Origin: Solirubrobacter sp963736505
Lineage (GTDB): Bacteria > Actinomycetota > Thermoleophilia > Solirubrobacterales > Solirubrobacteraceae
DNA: 64,000 nucleotides
NCBI GenBank assembly: GCA_963736505.1
Contig: CAVTOZ010000008.1
Location: 124,001-188,000 of the forward strand
Direction: 5' to 3'
This document shows positions 8,795 to 16,901 of this stretch, piece by piece. A program made the translations under genes and the position numbers. The first letter of the stretch is position 1. The number at the start of each line of letters is the position of its first letter. The notes under the pieces are model-generated. The model was not told the origin of the DNA and did no database searches. It saw only the letters and a program-made list of their open reading frames with translations.

Positions 8795-10137
8795 TGGTGG
8801 AAGCCGGCGTGCGTCTCGCCGCCGAGCCGGCCGCCGTGGCGCTCGAGGCGCGCGCAGACGCGCTCGAGGTCATCCATCAGCAGGCCCGCGAGGCTTCGGC
8901 TGAATCCGTTGCGCACGACGACGCGCAACACGTGCACGTCCTCCATCGCCGGCGGCATCCGGTACGCCGGCACGAGCCAGCCTCGCTCGCGCAGCCCCTC
9001 CGAGACGTCGTAGACGCTGTAGCCAGAGACGCCGTCGCTCACCCTGAACGCGAACACGGGCAGCGCGCTGCCGTCGGAGACGAGCGTGAACGGGTCGAGC
9101 TCGGACACGCGCTCGGCGAGCCACATCGCGGTGTCGCGCGAGCCCTGCTGCACGCGCCGGTAGCCCTCGCGCCCGAGCCGGACGAAGTTGAAGTACTGCG
9201 CGATCACCTGCGCGCCCGGGCGCGAGAAGTTCAGCGCGAACGTCGGCATGTCGCCGCCGAGGTAGTCGACGTGGAACACGAGCTCGGCCGGCAGCGCCTC
9301 CTCGTTGCGCCACAGCGCCCAGCCGACGCCGGGATAGACGAGGCCGTACTTGTGCCCGGACGCGTTGATCGACTGCACGCGCTCGAGCCGGAAGTCCCAC
9401 ACCAGCGCCTGGTCGAGGAACGGCGCGACGAACCCGCCGGAGGCCGCGTCGACGTGCATCGGCACGTCGAAGGAGAGGCCGTCGAGCGCGGCGGCGATCT
9501 CCGCCACCGGCTCATAGGCGCCGTCGAAGGTCGAGCCGAGGATCGCGACCACGCCGATCGTGTTCTCGTCGCACGCCGCCGCCGCGCCCCCGGGCGTGAG
9601 GTGCGTGGCGCCGCCGCCGACCGGGACCATGCGCGGCTCGACGTCCCAGTAGCGGCAGAACTTCTCCCAGCACACCTGGACGTTGGCCCCCATCACGAGG
9701 TTCGGCGCGCCCGAGCCGCCGCCGCGGGCGCGCCAGCGCCGCAGCAGCGCGAGCCCGCCGAGCATGCACGCCTCGCTGGAGCCGGTGGTCGAGCAGCCGA
9801 CCGCGGACTCGGCGGACCACAGGTCGGCGAGGATGCTGACGCAGCGCCGCTCGAGCTCGGCGGTGCGCGGGTACTCGTCCTTGTCGACGATGTTCTTGTC
9901 CAGGCACTCGTCGATCAGCACGCGCGCGTCGGGCTCCATCCACGTCGTCACGAACGTCGCCAGGTTCAGTCGCGCGTTGCCGTCGAGCAGCAGCTCGTCG
10001 GACACGGTCTGGTAGGCGATCCGCGGGTCGGTGGATTCGGCCGCGAGGCGCGTTCCCGACAGCTCGCGCCCGTACTGCGGGCGCGACTGGATCGTGGCGT
10101 CCGGCGCAGCGCCGGCCGGCGTCTTGTGCAGCGGCAT
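8791..10137 (-). CDS. gadB: Glutamate decarboxylase
   Basis: A 448-residue PLP-dependent group II decarboxylase converting L-glutamate to GABA and CO2. The cofactor-binding lysine is in SINASGHKYGLVYPGVGW. Other typical segments are GSSEACMLGGLALLRRW, MHVDAASGGFVAPF and the C-terminal MPPAMEDVHVLRVVVRNGFS. Its length is close to bacterial GadB. It lies nine bases downstream of the metallo-hydrolase and in line with the DHA2 exporter, so the three may form one transcript. No glutamate/GABA antiporter is present, so an acid-resistance role is not shown. Confidence 0.93.
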   Translation of the reverse strand: MPLHKTPAGAAPDATIQSRPQYGRELSGTRLAAESTDPRIAYQTVSDELLLDGNARLNLATFVTTWMEPDARVLIDECLDKNIVDKDEYPRTAELERRCVSILADLWSAESAVGCSTTGSSEACMLGGLALLRRWRARGGGSGAPNLVMGANVQVCWEKFCRYWDVEPRMVPVGGGATHLTPGGAAAACDENTIGVVAILGSTFDGAYEPVAEIAAALDGLSFDVPMHVDAASGGFVAPFLDQALVWDFRLERVQSINASGHKYGLVYPGVGWALWRNEEALPAELVFHVDYLGGDMPTFALNFSRPGAQVIAQYFNFVRLGREGYRRVQQGSRDTAMWLAERVSELDPFTLVSDGSALPVFAFRVSDGVSGYSVYDVSEGLRERGWLVPAYRMPPAMEDVHVLRVVVRNGFSRSLAGLLMDDLERVCARLERHGGRLGGETHAGFHH

Positions 10138-10146
10138 CCGCCCAGG

Positions 10147-10812
10147 CTACGGCGCGGCGGGAACCACCGCGAGCGGGTGCTCGCCCGGCAGCTCGTCGAG
10201 CTCGAAGCTCGCGCTGTTGAGCTTCGCCACGTGGTCGAACGTGGCGATGAACTCGTCGGCCGGCTCGAGGAAGCCGATCCGCTCGGTGCGGTAGTGCATC
10301 GGCACGACCCACTTCGCGCCCAGCTGCGAGGCGATCTGGGACGCGAGCGTGCCGCCGATCGTCGGGCCGCCGCCGACCGGGATGAAGACGAGGTCGGCGC
10401 GCCCGAGCGCGGCGGCCTGCTCCTCGCGCAGCGCGGCCTGCCCGAGGTCGCCGAAGTGCGCCACGCGCACGCCGCCGAACGTGAACGCGAAGATCGTGTT
10501 CGGCCCGCGCTGGGTGCCGGCGACCTGGTCGTGCTCGGACGCGACGCCGATCACCTCGCCGATCGGCGACTCGTGCGTCCCCGCGGTCGAGCGCAGCACC
10601 ACGGGATCGCCGCCGATCGCGTCGACCGCGTTGTGGTCGCGGTGCTCGTGCGTGACGAGCAGCAGGTCGGCCTCGACGCCCTCGATCGCCGGGTACTCCC
10701 ACACGAGCCCGCGCGCCGCCGCGGCGGACATGTCGCCGAACGGATCGATGAACACGGTCTTGTCGTCCGCCGTCAGGCGGAAGGACGACTGGCCGTACCA
10801 CTCAACGTGCAT
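10147..10812 (-). CDS. MBL-fold metal-dependent hydrolase (UlaG-like)
   Basis: A 221-residue beta-lactamase-fold protein. It has the THEHRDHN metal-binding motif, HFGDLGQ and a late VVPMHYRT histidine, matching the UlaG/YfhI-type hydrolases often annotated as Zn-dependent hydrolases. GAGGAG lies just before ATG 10812, which itself overlaps the 3' end of the MFS gene by 11 bases, so translational coupling is likely. The substrate is unknown; nearby genes encode an exporter and glutamate decarboxylase. Confidence 0.85.
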   Translation of the reverse strand: MHVEWYGQSSFRLTADDKTVFIDPFGDMSAAAARGLVWEYPAIEGVEADLLLVTHEHRDHNAVDAIGGDPVVLRSTAGTHESPIGEVIGVASEHDQVAGTQRGPNTIFAFTFGGVRVAHFGDLGQAALREEQAAALGRADLVFIPVGGGPTIGGTLASQIASQLGAKWVVPMHYRTERIGFLEPADEFIATFDHVAKLNSASFELDELPGEHPLAVVPAAP

Positions 10813-12505
10813 GCTGCTCCTCGGGTAGGGGGAATGCGCGCCGCGCCGCCTCGCCGTGGCGGTAGCGGCCGCCGCGCATGAGCGAGGCGCCGGCGGCGAC
10901 CAGGCACGCCAGGATCGCGAAGATGAAGGCGGCGTGGAGCCCGTCGCGGAACGGGCCGGAGATCAGCTGCGGGAAGAAGCCGTGGCCGACGAGCGCCGCG
11001 TGGTCGGCCGGCGATAGGCCGTTGAGCGTGTGCGCGCCGACGAGGCTCTGGATCGGGTTGTAGCCGAGGAAGGCGGCGAACAGGATCGACACCGGCGGCA
11101 GCGCCGCGACGTGGTCGGCGACGCCGGCCGGCACGCCGTGCGCCTCCAGCCCGCCGGTCAGCGTCGCGGGCAGGGTCGAGGCAAGCCCGACGATCATCAG
11201 CGTGAAGAAGATCCCGATCGAGAGCACCTGCGCGGAGTTCTGGAACGTCTGGTTCATCCCCCCGCCCGCGCCGCGGTCGCCCGGCGGCAGGCTGTTCATC
11301 ACCGCCGCGCGGTTGGGCGAGGCGAACATCCCCATCGAGACGCCGTTGAGCAGCAGCACGGCGGCGAACACCGGGTAGGAGAAGTCGGTCGGCAGCATCA
11401 GCAGCAGCGCGAACGAGAGCGCGGCGCCGAGCATCCCGGCGGTCGCGAACCCGCGCGCGCCGAAGCGGTCCGACAGCAGGCCCGACGTCGGCCCCGCGAC
11501 CAGCATCCCGACCGTCAGCGGGAGCATGTAGATGCCCGCCCACAGCGGCGTCTCGGTGAAGTCGTAGCCGTGCTGCGGCAGCCAGATGCCCTGCAGCCAG
11601 ATGATCAGCATGAACATCAGGCCGCCGCGCGCGATCGCCGACAGGAACGTGGACAGCGTGCCGAACGTGAACGCGCGGATGCGGAACAGCGGCAGCTTGA
11701 ACATCGGGTCCGGCACGCGCCGCTCGATCGCGGCGAACGCGGCGAGGCTGGCGACCGCCGCCGCCAGCAGCGCGAGCACCTTCGGGCTGCCCCAGCCGGT
11801 CGGGTGGCCGCCGGCCGGGCGGATCCCGTAGGTCACCGCGACCATGATCAGCACGAGGCCGAGCGCGAACGTGACGTTGCCCCACCAGTCGATCGGGGCG
11901 CGCCGCGGCTCGCTGCGCTCCTCGAGCTTCAGGTAGGCCCAGACGGTCCCGAAGAGCCCGATCGGCACGGAGATCAGGAACACCAGCCGCCAGTCGATCG
12001 GCGCGAGCAGCCCGCCGAGCACGAGTCCCACGAACATGCCGCTGACGCCGACGATGTTGTTGATCCCGAGCGCCGTCCCGCGCTGGTGGGCGGGAAACGC
12101 GTCCGTGATGATCGCCGCGGCGTTCGCGAGCAGGCAGGCGCCGCCGATGCCCTGGACGATCCGGAACACGATCAGGTACAGCGCGCCGGGCGGACCGGTC
12201 AGCCAGTCGACGGCCAGCACCAGCGACGCGGCGGTGTAGATGACGAAGCCGAGGTTGTAGATCCGGACGCGGCCGAACATGTCGCCGAGCCGGCCGAGGC
12301 TCACGATCAGCACGCTGGAGACGACGAGGTACCCGAGGATCATCCACAGCAGATAGAAGCTGTTCTCCGGCCGCAGCGGATCGAGCTGGATGCCGCGGAA
12401 GATATCCGGCATCGCGATCAGCGTGATCGAGGCGTCGAGCGTCGCCAGCAGGACGCCGAGCGTCACGTTCGAGAGCGCGATCCACTTGTACCGGTCGTTC
12501 GCCAT
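10802..12505 (-). CDS. MFS drug exporter, DHA2 (14-TM) family
   Basis: A 567-residue inner-membrane protein with about 14 hydrophobic segments. The EmrB/QacA-type motif LLATLDASITLIAMPDIF is near the N-terminus, followed by SLGRLGDMFGRVRIY (motif A) and IVQGIGGACLLANAAAI. These mark a proton-driven exporter of drugs or other small molecules. It is transcribed away from a marR-type gene, and the palindrome at 12521-12533 lies between them. It heads a likely three-gene unit with the MBL hydrolase and gadB. A MarR-controlled efflux pump is the simplest reading. Confidence 0.92.
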   Translation of the reverse strand: MANDRYKWIALSNVTLGVLLATLDASITLIAMPDIFRGIQLDPLRPENSFYLLWMILGYLVVSSVLIVSLGRLGDMFGRVRIYNLGFVIYTAASLVLAVDWLTGPPGALYLIVFRIVQGIGGACLLANAAAIITDAFPAHQRGTALGINNIVGVSGMFVGLVLGGLLAPIDWRLVFLISVPIGLFGTVWAYLKLEERSEPRRAPIDWWGNVTFALGLVLIMVAVTYGIRPAGGHPTGWGSPKVLALLAAAVASLAAFAAIERRVPDPMFKLPLFRIRAFTFGTLSTFLSAIARGGLMFMLIIWLQGIWLPQHGYDFTETPLWAGIYMLPLTVGMLVAGPTSGLLSDRFGARGFATAGMLGAALSFALLLMLPTDFSYPVFAAVLLLNGVSMGMFASPNRAAVMNSLPPGDRGAGGGMNQTFQNSAQVLSIGIFFTLMIVGLASTLPATLTGGLEAHGVPAGVADHVAALPPVSILFAAFLGYNPIQSLVGAHTLNGLSPADHAALVGHGFFPQLISGPFRDGLHAAFIFAILACLVAAGASLMRGGRYRHGEAARRAFPLPEEQHAR

Positions 12506-12520
12506 CCACGAGCAGTATAT

Positions 12521-12533
12521 ACAGGTAACCTGT
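12521..12533. promoter_or_regulatory. MarR-type operator between exporter and regulator
   Basis: ACAGGTAACCTGT is a perfect 13-base palindrome in the 53-base gap between the exporter start (12505) and the MarR start (12559). A related half-site, CCTGTTAA, follows at about 12542. MarR proteins bind such near-symmetric sites and commonly repress both themselves and a divergent exporter. A TATATA stretch on the exporter side could be its -10 region. Confidence 0.7.
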
Positions 12534-12558
12534 TCAGTTTCCCTGTTAAGCTCGCGCG

Positions 12559-12975
12559 ATGACCGACACGCTGCCGCTGGCCGGCGAGCTGCGCGAGGCG
12601 CTCAGCAAGCTGATCCGCCGCCTGCGCGTGGAGTACGGCTTCCCGCTGACCCAGGGCACCGTCCTCGGACGGCTCGACCGCGAGGGCCCGCAGAGCGTGA
12701 GCGACCTCGCGGCCGGCGCGCGGATGCGGCCGCAGTCGATGGCCCAGACCGTCGGCGAGCTGGAGGAGCGCGGGTTCGTCCAGCGCCGCCCCGACCCGGA
12801 CGACCGCCGGCGCGCGTTCGTGGAGCTGACCGCGGCCGGGCGCGAGGCGCTCGCCGCCGACCGCCGCAACCGCGACGGCTGGCTCGCCGCCGCGCTCGAG
12901 GCCGAGCTGACGCCGGAAGAGCGGGCGCTGCTGCGCGACGCGGCGCCGCTGCTGCGGCGCATCGCCGACGCATGA
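12559..12975 (+). CDS. MarR-family transcriptional regulator
   Basis: A 138-residue winged-helix repressor. The DNA-binding core runs through TQGTVLGRLDREGPQSVSDL and AAGARMRPQSMAQTVGELEE (recognition helix), then the wing RRPDPDDRRRAFVELTAAG, where the DDRR signature of MarR is intact. It should bind the 12521-12533 palindrome and control the divergent exporter, with ligand binding releasing it. Its stop overlaps the start of the FAD oxidase gene (ATGA), so the oxidase is probably co-regulated. Confidence 0.92.
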   Translation: MTDTLPLAGELREALSKLIRRLRVEYGFPLTQGTVLGRLDREGPQSVSDLAAGARMRPQSMAQTVGELEERGFVQRRPDPDDRRRAFVELTAAGREALAADRRNRDGWLAAALEAELTPEERALLRDAAPLLRRIADA

Positions 12976-14267
12976 TCGACCGGCTCGCGGCGATCGTCGG
13001 CGCCGCGCATGTGCTCACCGACCCCGACCTGCGGGCGGGGTTCGAGCACGACCTGACCGGCCGCTACGGCGGTGCGGCGAGCGTGGTCGTGCGGCCGGGC
13101 TCCACCGAGGAGGTGGCCGCCGTCCTGCGGCTGTGCGACGAGACGCGCACGCCGGTCGTCCCGCAGGGCGGCAACACCGGGATGGTGGGCGGCGGCGTCC
13201 CTCGCGGCGGCGAGCTGGTGCTCTCGCTGCGGCGGCTCGACGCGCTCGGCGCGGTCGACGAGGTCGCCGCCCAGGTGACCGCGGGCGCGGGCGTCACGCT
13301 CGAGGCCGTGCAGGCGCACGCCCGCGCGGCAGGGCTCGCCTTCGGCGTCGACTTCGGCGCCCGCGGCGCGGCGACGGTCGGCGGCATGGCCGCGACCGAC
13401 GCCGGCGGCGCGCAGGCGCTGCGCCACGGCACGATGCGCGCGCAGGTGGCGGGGCTCGAGGCCGTGCTCGCCGACGGCCGGATCCTGCGCCGGATGTCAG
13501 GCCTGCTGAAGGACACGGCGGGCTACGACCTGCCGCAGCTGCTGGTCGGCAGCGAGGGCACGCTCGGCGTCGTGACGGCCGCGCGCCTGCGCCTGGTCGA
13601 GGCGGTCCCGCATCCGGTCACCGCGATCGTCGCGCTGCCGAGCACCGCGGACGCGGTGCGGCTGACGATGCGGCTGCGGGCGCACGCGCAGGCGATCGAG
13701 CTCTTCTACGGCGACGGCCTACGGCTCGTGTGCGAGCACCGCGACCTCAGCCCGCCCTTCGCGACCCGCAACGACGTCTACGTGCTGGTCGAGGTGGCGG
13801 AGCTGGAGCAGCTCGAGGGCGTGCCGTTCGACGATGTCGCCGTCGCCGACGACACCGCCCGCCGCCAGGCGCTATGGGCCTACCGCGACCTCCACAACGA
13901 GGCGGTCGCCGCCGCCGGCGTCCCGCACAAGCTCGACGTGAGCGTGCCGCTCGCCGCGCTCGCGGAGTTCGAGCGCCGCCTGCGCGAGACGGCCGCGGGC
14001 CACCGGCTGATCCTGTGGGGCCACCTCGGCGACGGCAACCTGCACATCAACGTGCTCGGCCCGCCTCCGGACGACGACACCGTCGACGAGGCCGTCCTGC
14101 GCCTGGTGGCCGAGCTCGGCGGCTCGATCAGCGCCGAGCACGGCGTCGGCGTGGCCAAGCGCCGCTGGCTCGGGCTGACGCGCAGCGAGGCTGAGATCGA
14201 GACGATGCGCGCGGTCAAGCGCGCGCTCGACCCGAACGGGATCCTGAACCCGGGAGCGGTGCTCTAG
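12972..14267 (+). CDS. FAD-binding oxidase, GlcD/D-lactate dehydrogenase type
   Basis: A 431-residue flavoprotein. The PCMH-type FAD domain has TPVVPQGGNTGMVGG, GARGAATVGGMAATDAGG and LKDTAGYDLPQLLVGSEGTL. The C-terminal FAD-oxidase domain has WGHLGDGNLHINVLG (active-site histidines) and ends SAEHGVGVAKRRW...LDPNGILNPG. These are hallmarks of glycolate oxidase GlcD, D-lactate and D-2-hydroxyglutarate dehydrogenases that oxidise 2-hydroxy acids. The ATG lies inside the marR stop. No GlcE/GlcF partner is nearby, which favours a stand-alone dehydrogenase. Confidence 0.9.
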   Translation: MIDRLAAIVGAAHVLTDPDLRAGFEHDLTGRYGGAASVVVRPGSTEEVAAVLRLCDETRTPVVPQGGNTGMVGGGVPRGGELVLSLRRLDALGAVDEVAAQVTAGAGVTLEAVQAHARAAGLAFGVDFGARGAATVGGMAATDAGGAQALRHGTMRAQVAGLEAVLADGRILRRMSGLLKDTAGYDLPQLLVGSEGTLGVVTAARLRLVEAVPHPVTAIVALPSTADAVRLTMRLRAHAQAIELFYGDGLRLVCEHRDLSPPFATRNDVYVLVEVAELEQLEGVPFDDVAVADDTARRQALWAYRDLHNEAVAAAGVPHKLDVSVPLAALAEFERRLRETAAGHRLILWGHLGDGNLHINVLGPPPDDDTVDEAVLRLVAELGGSISAEHGVGVAKRRWLGLTRSEAEIETMRAVKRALDPNGILNPGAVL

Positions 14268-14779
14268 CCGCCGAAGTCGGTCGAGTAGGTCGCGCCGCCG
14301 TCGCCGTCCGGCGTGCCCGACGCGATCCCGATGCCGATCGAGTGGAAGCGGCGCTCGAGGATGTTCGCGCGGTGGCCGGCGCTGTGCATCCAGGCGGACA
14401 CGATCGCGCGCGGCGTGGCGCTGCCGCCGGACCCGTAGCCGATGTTCTCGCCGAGCGTCCAGGAGCGGCGGTGGCGGGTCCAGCCGGTGCGCTGGATCCG
14501 CGCGCCGAAGTCGCCGTGGTCGAAGTAGCGCTTGGCGACCATGTCGTTCGAGTGGCCCTGGGCGGCCAGGTTCAGGCGCGCGTCGAGGCGCAGCGCGCCC
14601 ACGTGGTGCGCCGCGCGCTCGCGGTTGAGCGCGCACAGCGTGGCGGCGCGGGCCGCGTCGACGCCGAGCTGCTCGAGCGGCTGCCCGGCCCCGGCGCAGC
14701 GGCCGGTCGCGGAGGCCGCGGGTGCCGTGACGGCGGCGATGACGGCACAGCAGAGCGAAGCGACGGCGATACGGCGCAC
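14264..14779 (-). CDS. Secreted CAP/SCP-domain protein
   Basis: A 171-residue protein with a Sec signal peptide (MRRIAVASLCCAVIAAVTAP, cut near ASA-TG) and a CAP domain. It has CALNRERAAHHVGALRLD, AAQGHSNDMVAKRYFDHGDF, LGENIGYGSG and SAWMHSAGHRANIL, carrying the CAP cavity histidines and glutamate. Bacterial members are exported proteins of uncertain function. The start is GTG. It converges on the FAD oxidase gene with a four-base overlap of the stops. Confidence 0.88.
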   Translation of the reverse strand: MRRIAVASLCCAVIAAVTAPAASATGRCAGAGQPLEQLGVDAARAATLCALNRERAAHHVGALRLDARLNLAAQGHSNDMVAKRYFDHGDFGARIQRTGWTRHRRSWTLGENIGYGSGGSATPRAIVSAWMHSAGHRANILERRFHSIGIGIASGTPDGDGGATYSTDFGG

Positions 14780-14905
14780 GAGTGTGACCCCCCAAGGAGT
14801 ACGAGACCAGCAGCTCCCGGGAGGAACTGCGTATGTACTTGACCTAGGACATCCGTCGGCAATTCCGCGCGCGGACTTAAGCCCGACTTACTAACCTCGA
14901 TCTCG

Positions 14906-15229
14906 GTGCCGACCGTCCACGGCCTCGAGTTCGCCTACACCCTGTATCCGCTCCCGCCCGGCCGGCTGCCGTTCCACCGCTGGCGCTGGGAGCTCTGGCA
15001 CGGCTCCAACCTGATCGCCGCGGGCTGGCGGCTCGCCCGGCCCGATGCCGGACGAGCCCTGCGCCAGCGCGCGGCGGAGTTCGGCTACCGCCTATTCGGC
15101 CTGCCCGTGACCGAGAACCGCGTCCCGCGCGGCGACCTGCAGCCCGGCACGACCGAGCGGCTCGCGATCGGGCCGATCACGTGCCTGCTGGTGCCGCGCG
15201 CGCTGGAGCGGCCCGCCGTCATCGGCTGA
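14906..15229 (+). CDS. Hypothetical protein
   Basis: A 107-residue soluble protein starting at GTG (VPTVHGLEFAYTLYPLPPG), rich in tryptophan and arginine in its first half (FHRWRWELWHGSNLIAAGW) with no membrane segment. I do not recognise a family. The tryptophan-rich, arginine-rich start could be a small beta sheet. The 126-base gap before it is shared with the divergent CAP gene and would hold both promoters. Codon use is normal for the window, and the frame is bounded by real genes. Confidence 0.55.
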   Translation: MPTVHGLEFAYTLYPLPPGRLPFHRWRWELWHGSNLIAAGWRLARPDAGRALRQRAAEFGYRLFGLPVTENRVPRGDLQPGTTERLAIGPITCLLVPRALERPAVIG

Positions 15230-15734
15230 CCACGGCCTCGCTGACGACCTTCGCGTCGACGCCCTTGCCGACGTCGTCGGCGAGCTTGACGACGACCTTG
15301 TAGGTGCCCGGCTTGGAGTAGGCGTGCTCGCCGCGGACCTCGAACCAGCCGTCGGCGGCACGGCGGACCCAGCCCGGCGAGACCGAGCGGTCGCCCCACG
15401 CGATCGTCACCGGATGCCGTCGGCCTCGGTCAGATAGAAGGCGCCGTCCGGCCCGAGCACCATGCCGAGCGTGTTCGCGTTCTCGGTCGGGAGCGCGTAG
15501 GTGCTCAGCACCTGGCCGGCCGTGCTCATCCGCACGATCGTGTCGGCGTTGCGCGTCGCGAACCAGACGGCGCCGTCGGGGCCGGCGAGGATCGGACCGG
15601 GCAGGCTGTCGGGCGTCGCGAGGTCGAACTCGGTCACGACGCCGGCGGTCGTGACGCGGCCGACCTTGTTCGTCGACTGCTCGGTGAACCAGAGCGCGCC
15701 GTCGGGGCCGGTCGTTGCGCGTGCAAGCGCATCG
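15219..15734 (-). pseudogene. Remnant of a Vgb-type beta-propeller/PKD protein
   Basis: Two pieces in different frames. The upstream piece has propeller repeats of the virginiamycin B lyase (Vgb)/NHL type: TTGPDGALWFTEQSTNKVGR, LAGPDGAVWFATRNADTIVR and VLGPDGAFYLTEADGIR. It then stops. The second piece (VTIAWGDRSVSPGW, then HAYSKPGTYKVVVKLAD) is a PKD-like domain in the next frame. A normal seven-bladed propeller would be far longer, and no start codon or signal peptide precedes the first piece, which abuts the DUF1707 gene's stop. It is a truncated, internally deleted relic of a secreted protein. Confidence 0.7.
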
Positions 15735-15743
15735 GGGGATCGC

Positions 15744-16370
15744 CTAGTGAAGGCGAGGCGGCCGGCGCAGCTCGCGCCGCTCGGCGCGGCTGAGCTTGCG
15801 CCCGCGCTTGACGTCGGTGCCGCCCATGATCGAGAGCACCCGCAGGCGCAGCACCGGGCCGCCTGGATCCGGCCGCTCGTCGCCGAGCTCGATGTCGTTC
15901 CCGCCCATGAAGGCGAACTCGGAGACCTCGACGTTGAGGCCGTCCGGCACGCGGATGTCGGCGCCGCCCATCAGCGAGAAGACTGTCATCTCCACGACGT
16001 CGTCGGCGAGCTCGGCGTCGTTGAGGTCGAGGTCGGCGCCGCCCATCACGTTGATCACGTTGAGGCGCGAGCCCACGCGCCAGCGGCCCTTGCGGTCGCG
16101 CCCGCTCATCACCGACACGAGCCAGCGCGTCCCGCCCTCGCCGCGCCGCACCGGCAGCCGCGCGTGGCGCGCGCGGCCCTCGGGCACGACGATGTCGGCC
16201 ACGAGCGCCTCCAGCTCGGCGTGCGTGCGCGTGCCGTAGACGGTGTGCAGGCGCTCCTCGAGCTCCTCGACGGTGAGGCGGCCGTCGCCCGCGGCGTCGC
16301 GCAGCAGCTCGGCGGTGTGCTCGCGGTCGGCGTCGGACGCGCGCAGCGCGGGGAGCGGATCGTCGGCCAC
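15744..16370 (-). CDS. DUF1707 protein with LiaF-like C-terminal domain
   Basis: A 208-residue protein. The N-terminal DUF1707 segment has LRASDADREHTAELLRDAAG and LTVEELEERLHTVYGTRTHAEL. The second half has repeated glycine-rich beta strands: INVMGGADLDLNDAEL, FSLMGGADIRVPDGLN, FAFMGGNDIELGD and LSIMGGTDVKRG. This is the LiaF/DUF2154 pattern of cell-envelope stress proteins, but there is no membrane segment. GTG 16370 gives the family-typical start, though the AGGA beside it is too close for an ideal binding site. It is divergent from the macrodomain gene across 24 bases. Confidence 0.82.
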   Translation of the reverse strand: MADDPLPALRASDADREHTAELLRDAAGDGRLTVEELEERLHTVYGTRTHAELEALVADIVVPEGRARHARLPVRRGEGGTRWLVSVMSGRDRKGRWRVGSRLNVINVMGGADLDLNDAELADDVVEMTVFSLMGGADIRVPDGLNVEVSEFAFMGGNDIELGDERPDPGGPVLRLRVLSIMGGTDVKRGRKLSRAERRELRRPPRLH

Positions 16371-16394
16371 TCCTGCAGGGTACGGTGCGCGCGT

Positions 16395-16901
16395 ATGGGT
16401 CGCATCACGCTGCACCAAGGCGACATCACGGCCGACGCGGAGGCCGACGCGATCGTCAACGCGGCCAACGCGGGACTGCTCGGGGGCGGCGGCGTCGACG
16501 GGGCGATCCACCGCGCGGCGGGGCCGGAGCTGCTGGACGAGTGCCGGCGGCTCGGCGGCTGCGACACCGGCGACGCGCGGCTCACCGGCGCGGGGAACCT
16601 CCCCGCGCGTCACGTGATCCACGCCGTCGGGCCGGTCTGGAACGGCGGCGGCGCCGGGGAGCCGGAGGCGCTCGCGTCGTGTTACGCGCGGGCGATCGAG
16701 CTGGCCGCCGCGCACGGCGACGCGCGCATCGCGTTCCCGGCGATCTCGACCGGCATCTACGGCTATCCCGTCGAGCTGGCGGCGCGCGTCGCGATCGATG
16801 CGACCCGCTCGGCGCTGGAGCGGCACCCGGAGGTCGAGGAGGCGCGCTTCTGGCTGTTCGGCGCGCCTGCGTACGCGGCGTTCGAGGCGGCGCTCGCATG
16901 A
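16395..16901 (+). CDS. Macrodomain ADP-ribose hydrolase (YmdB-like)
   Basis: A 168-residue single macrodomain. It has ITLHQGDITADAEADAIVNA, AANAGLLGGGGVDGAIHRAA (the catalytic N-x-x-L-x-G-G-x-G-V-D loop), ARHVIHAVGPVW and FPAISTGIYGYP. Family members remove ADP-ribose from proteins or deacetylate O-acetyl-ADP-ribose. The gene overlaps the next one (TPP enzyme) by four bases (ATGA), an unusual pairing, so the two are probably translated together. No NAD-consuming enzyme is adjacent. Confidence 0.92.
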   Translation: MGRITLHQGDITADAEADAIVNAANAGLLGGGGVDGAIHRAAGPELLDECRRLGGCDTGDARLTGAGNLPARHVIHAVGPVWNGGGAGEPEALASCYARAIELAAAHGDARIAFPAISTGIYGYPVELAARVAIDATRSALERHPEVEEARFWLFGAPAYAAFEAALA

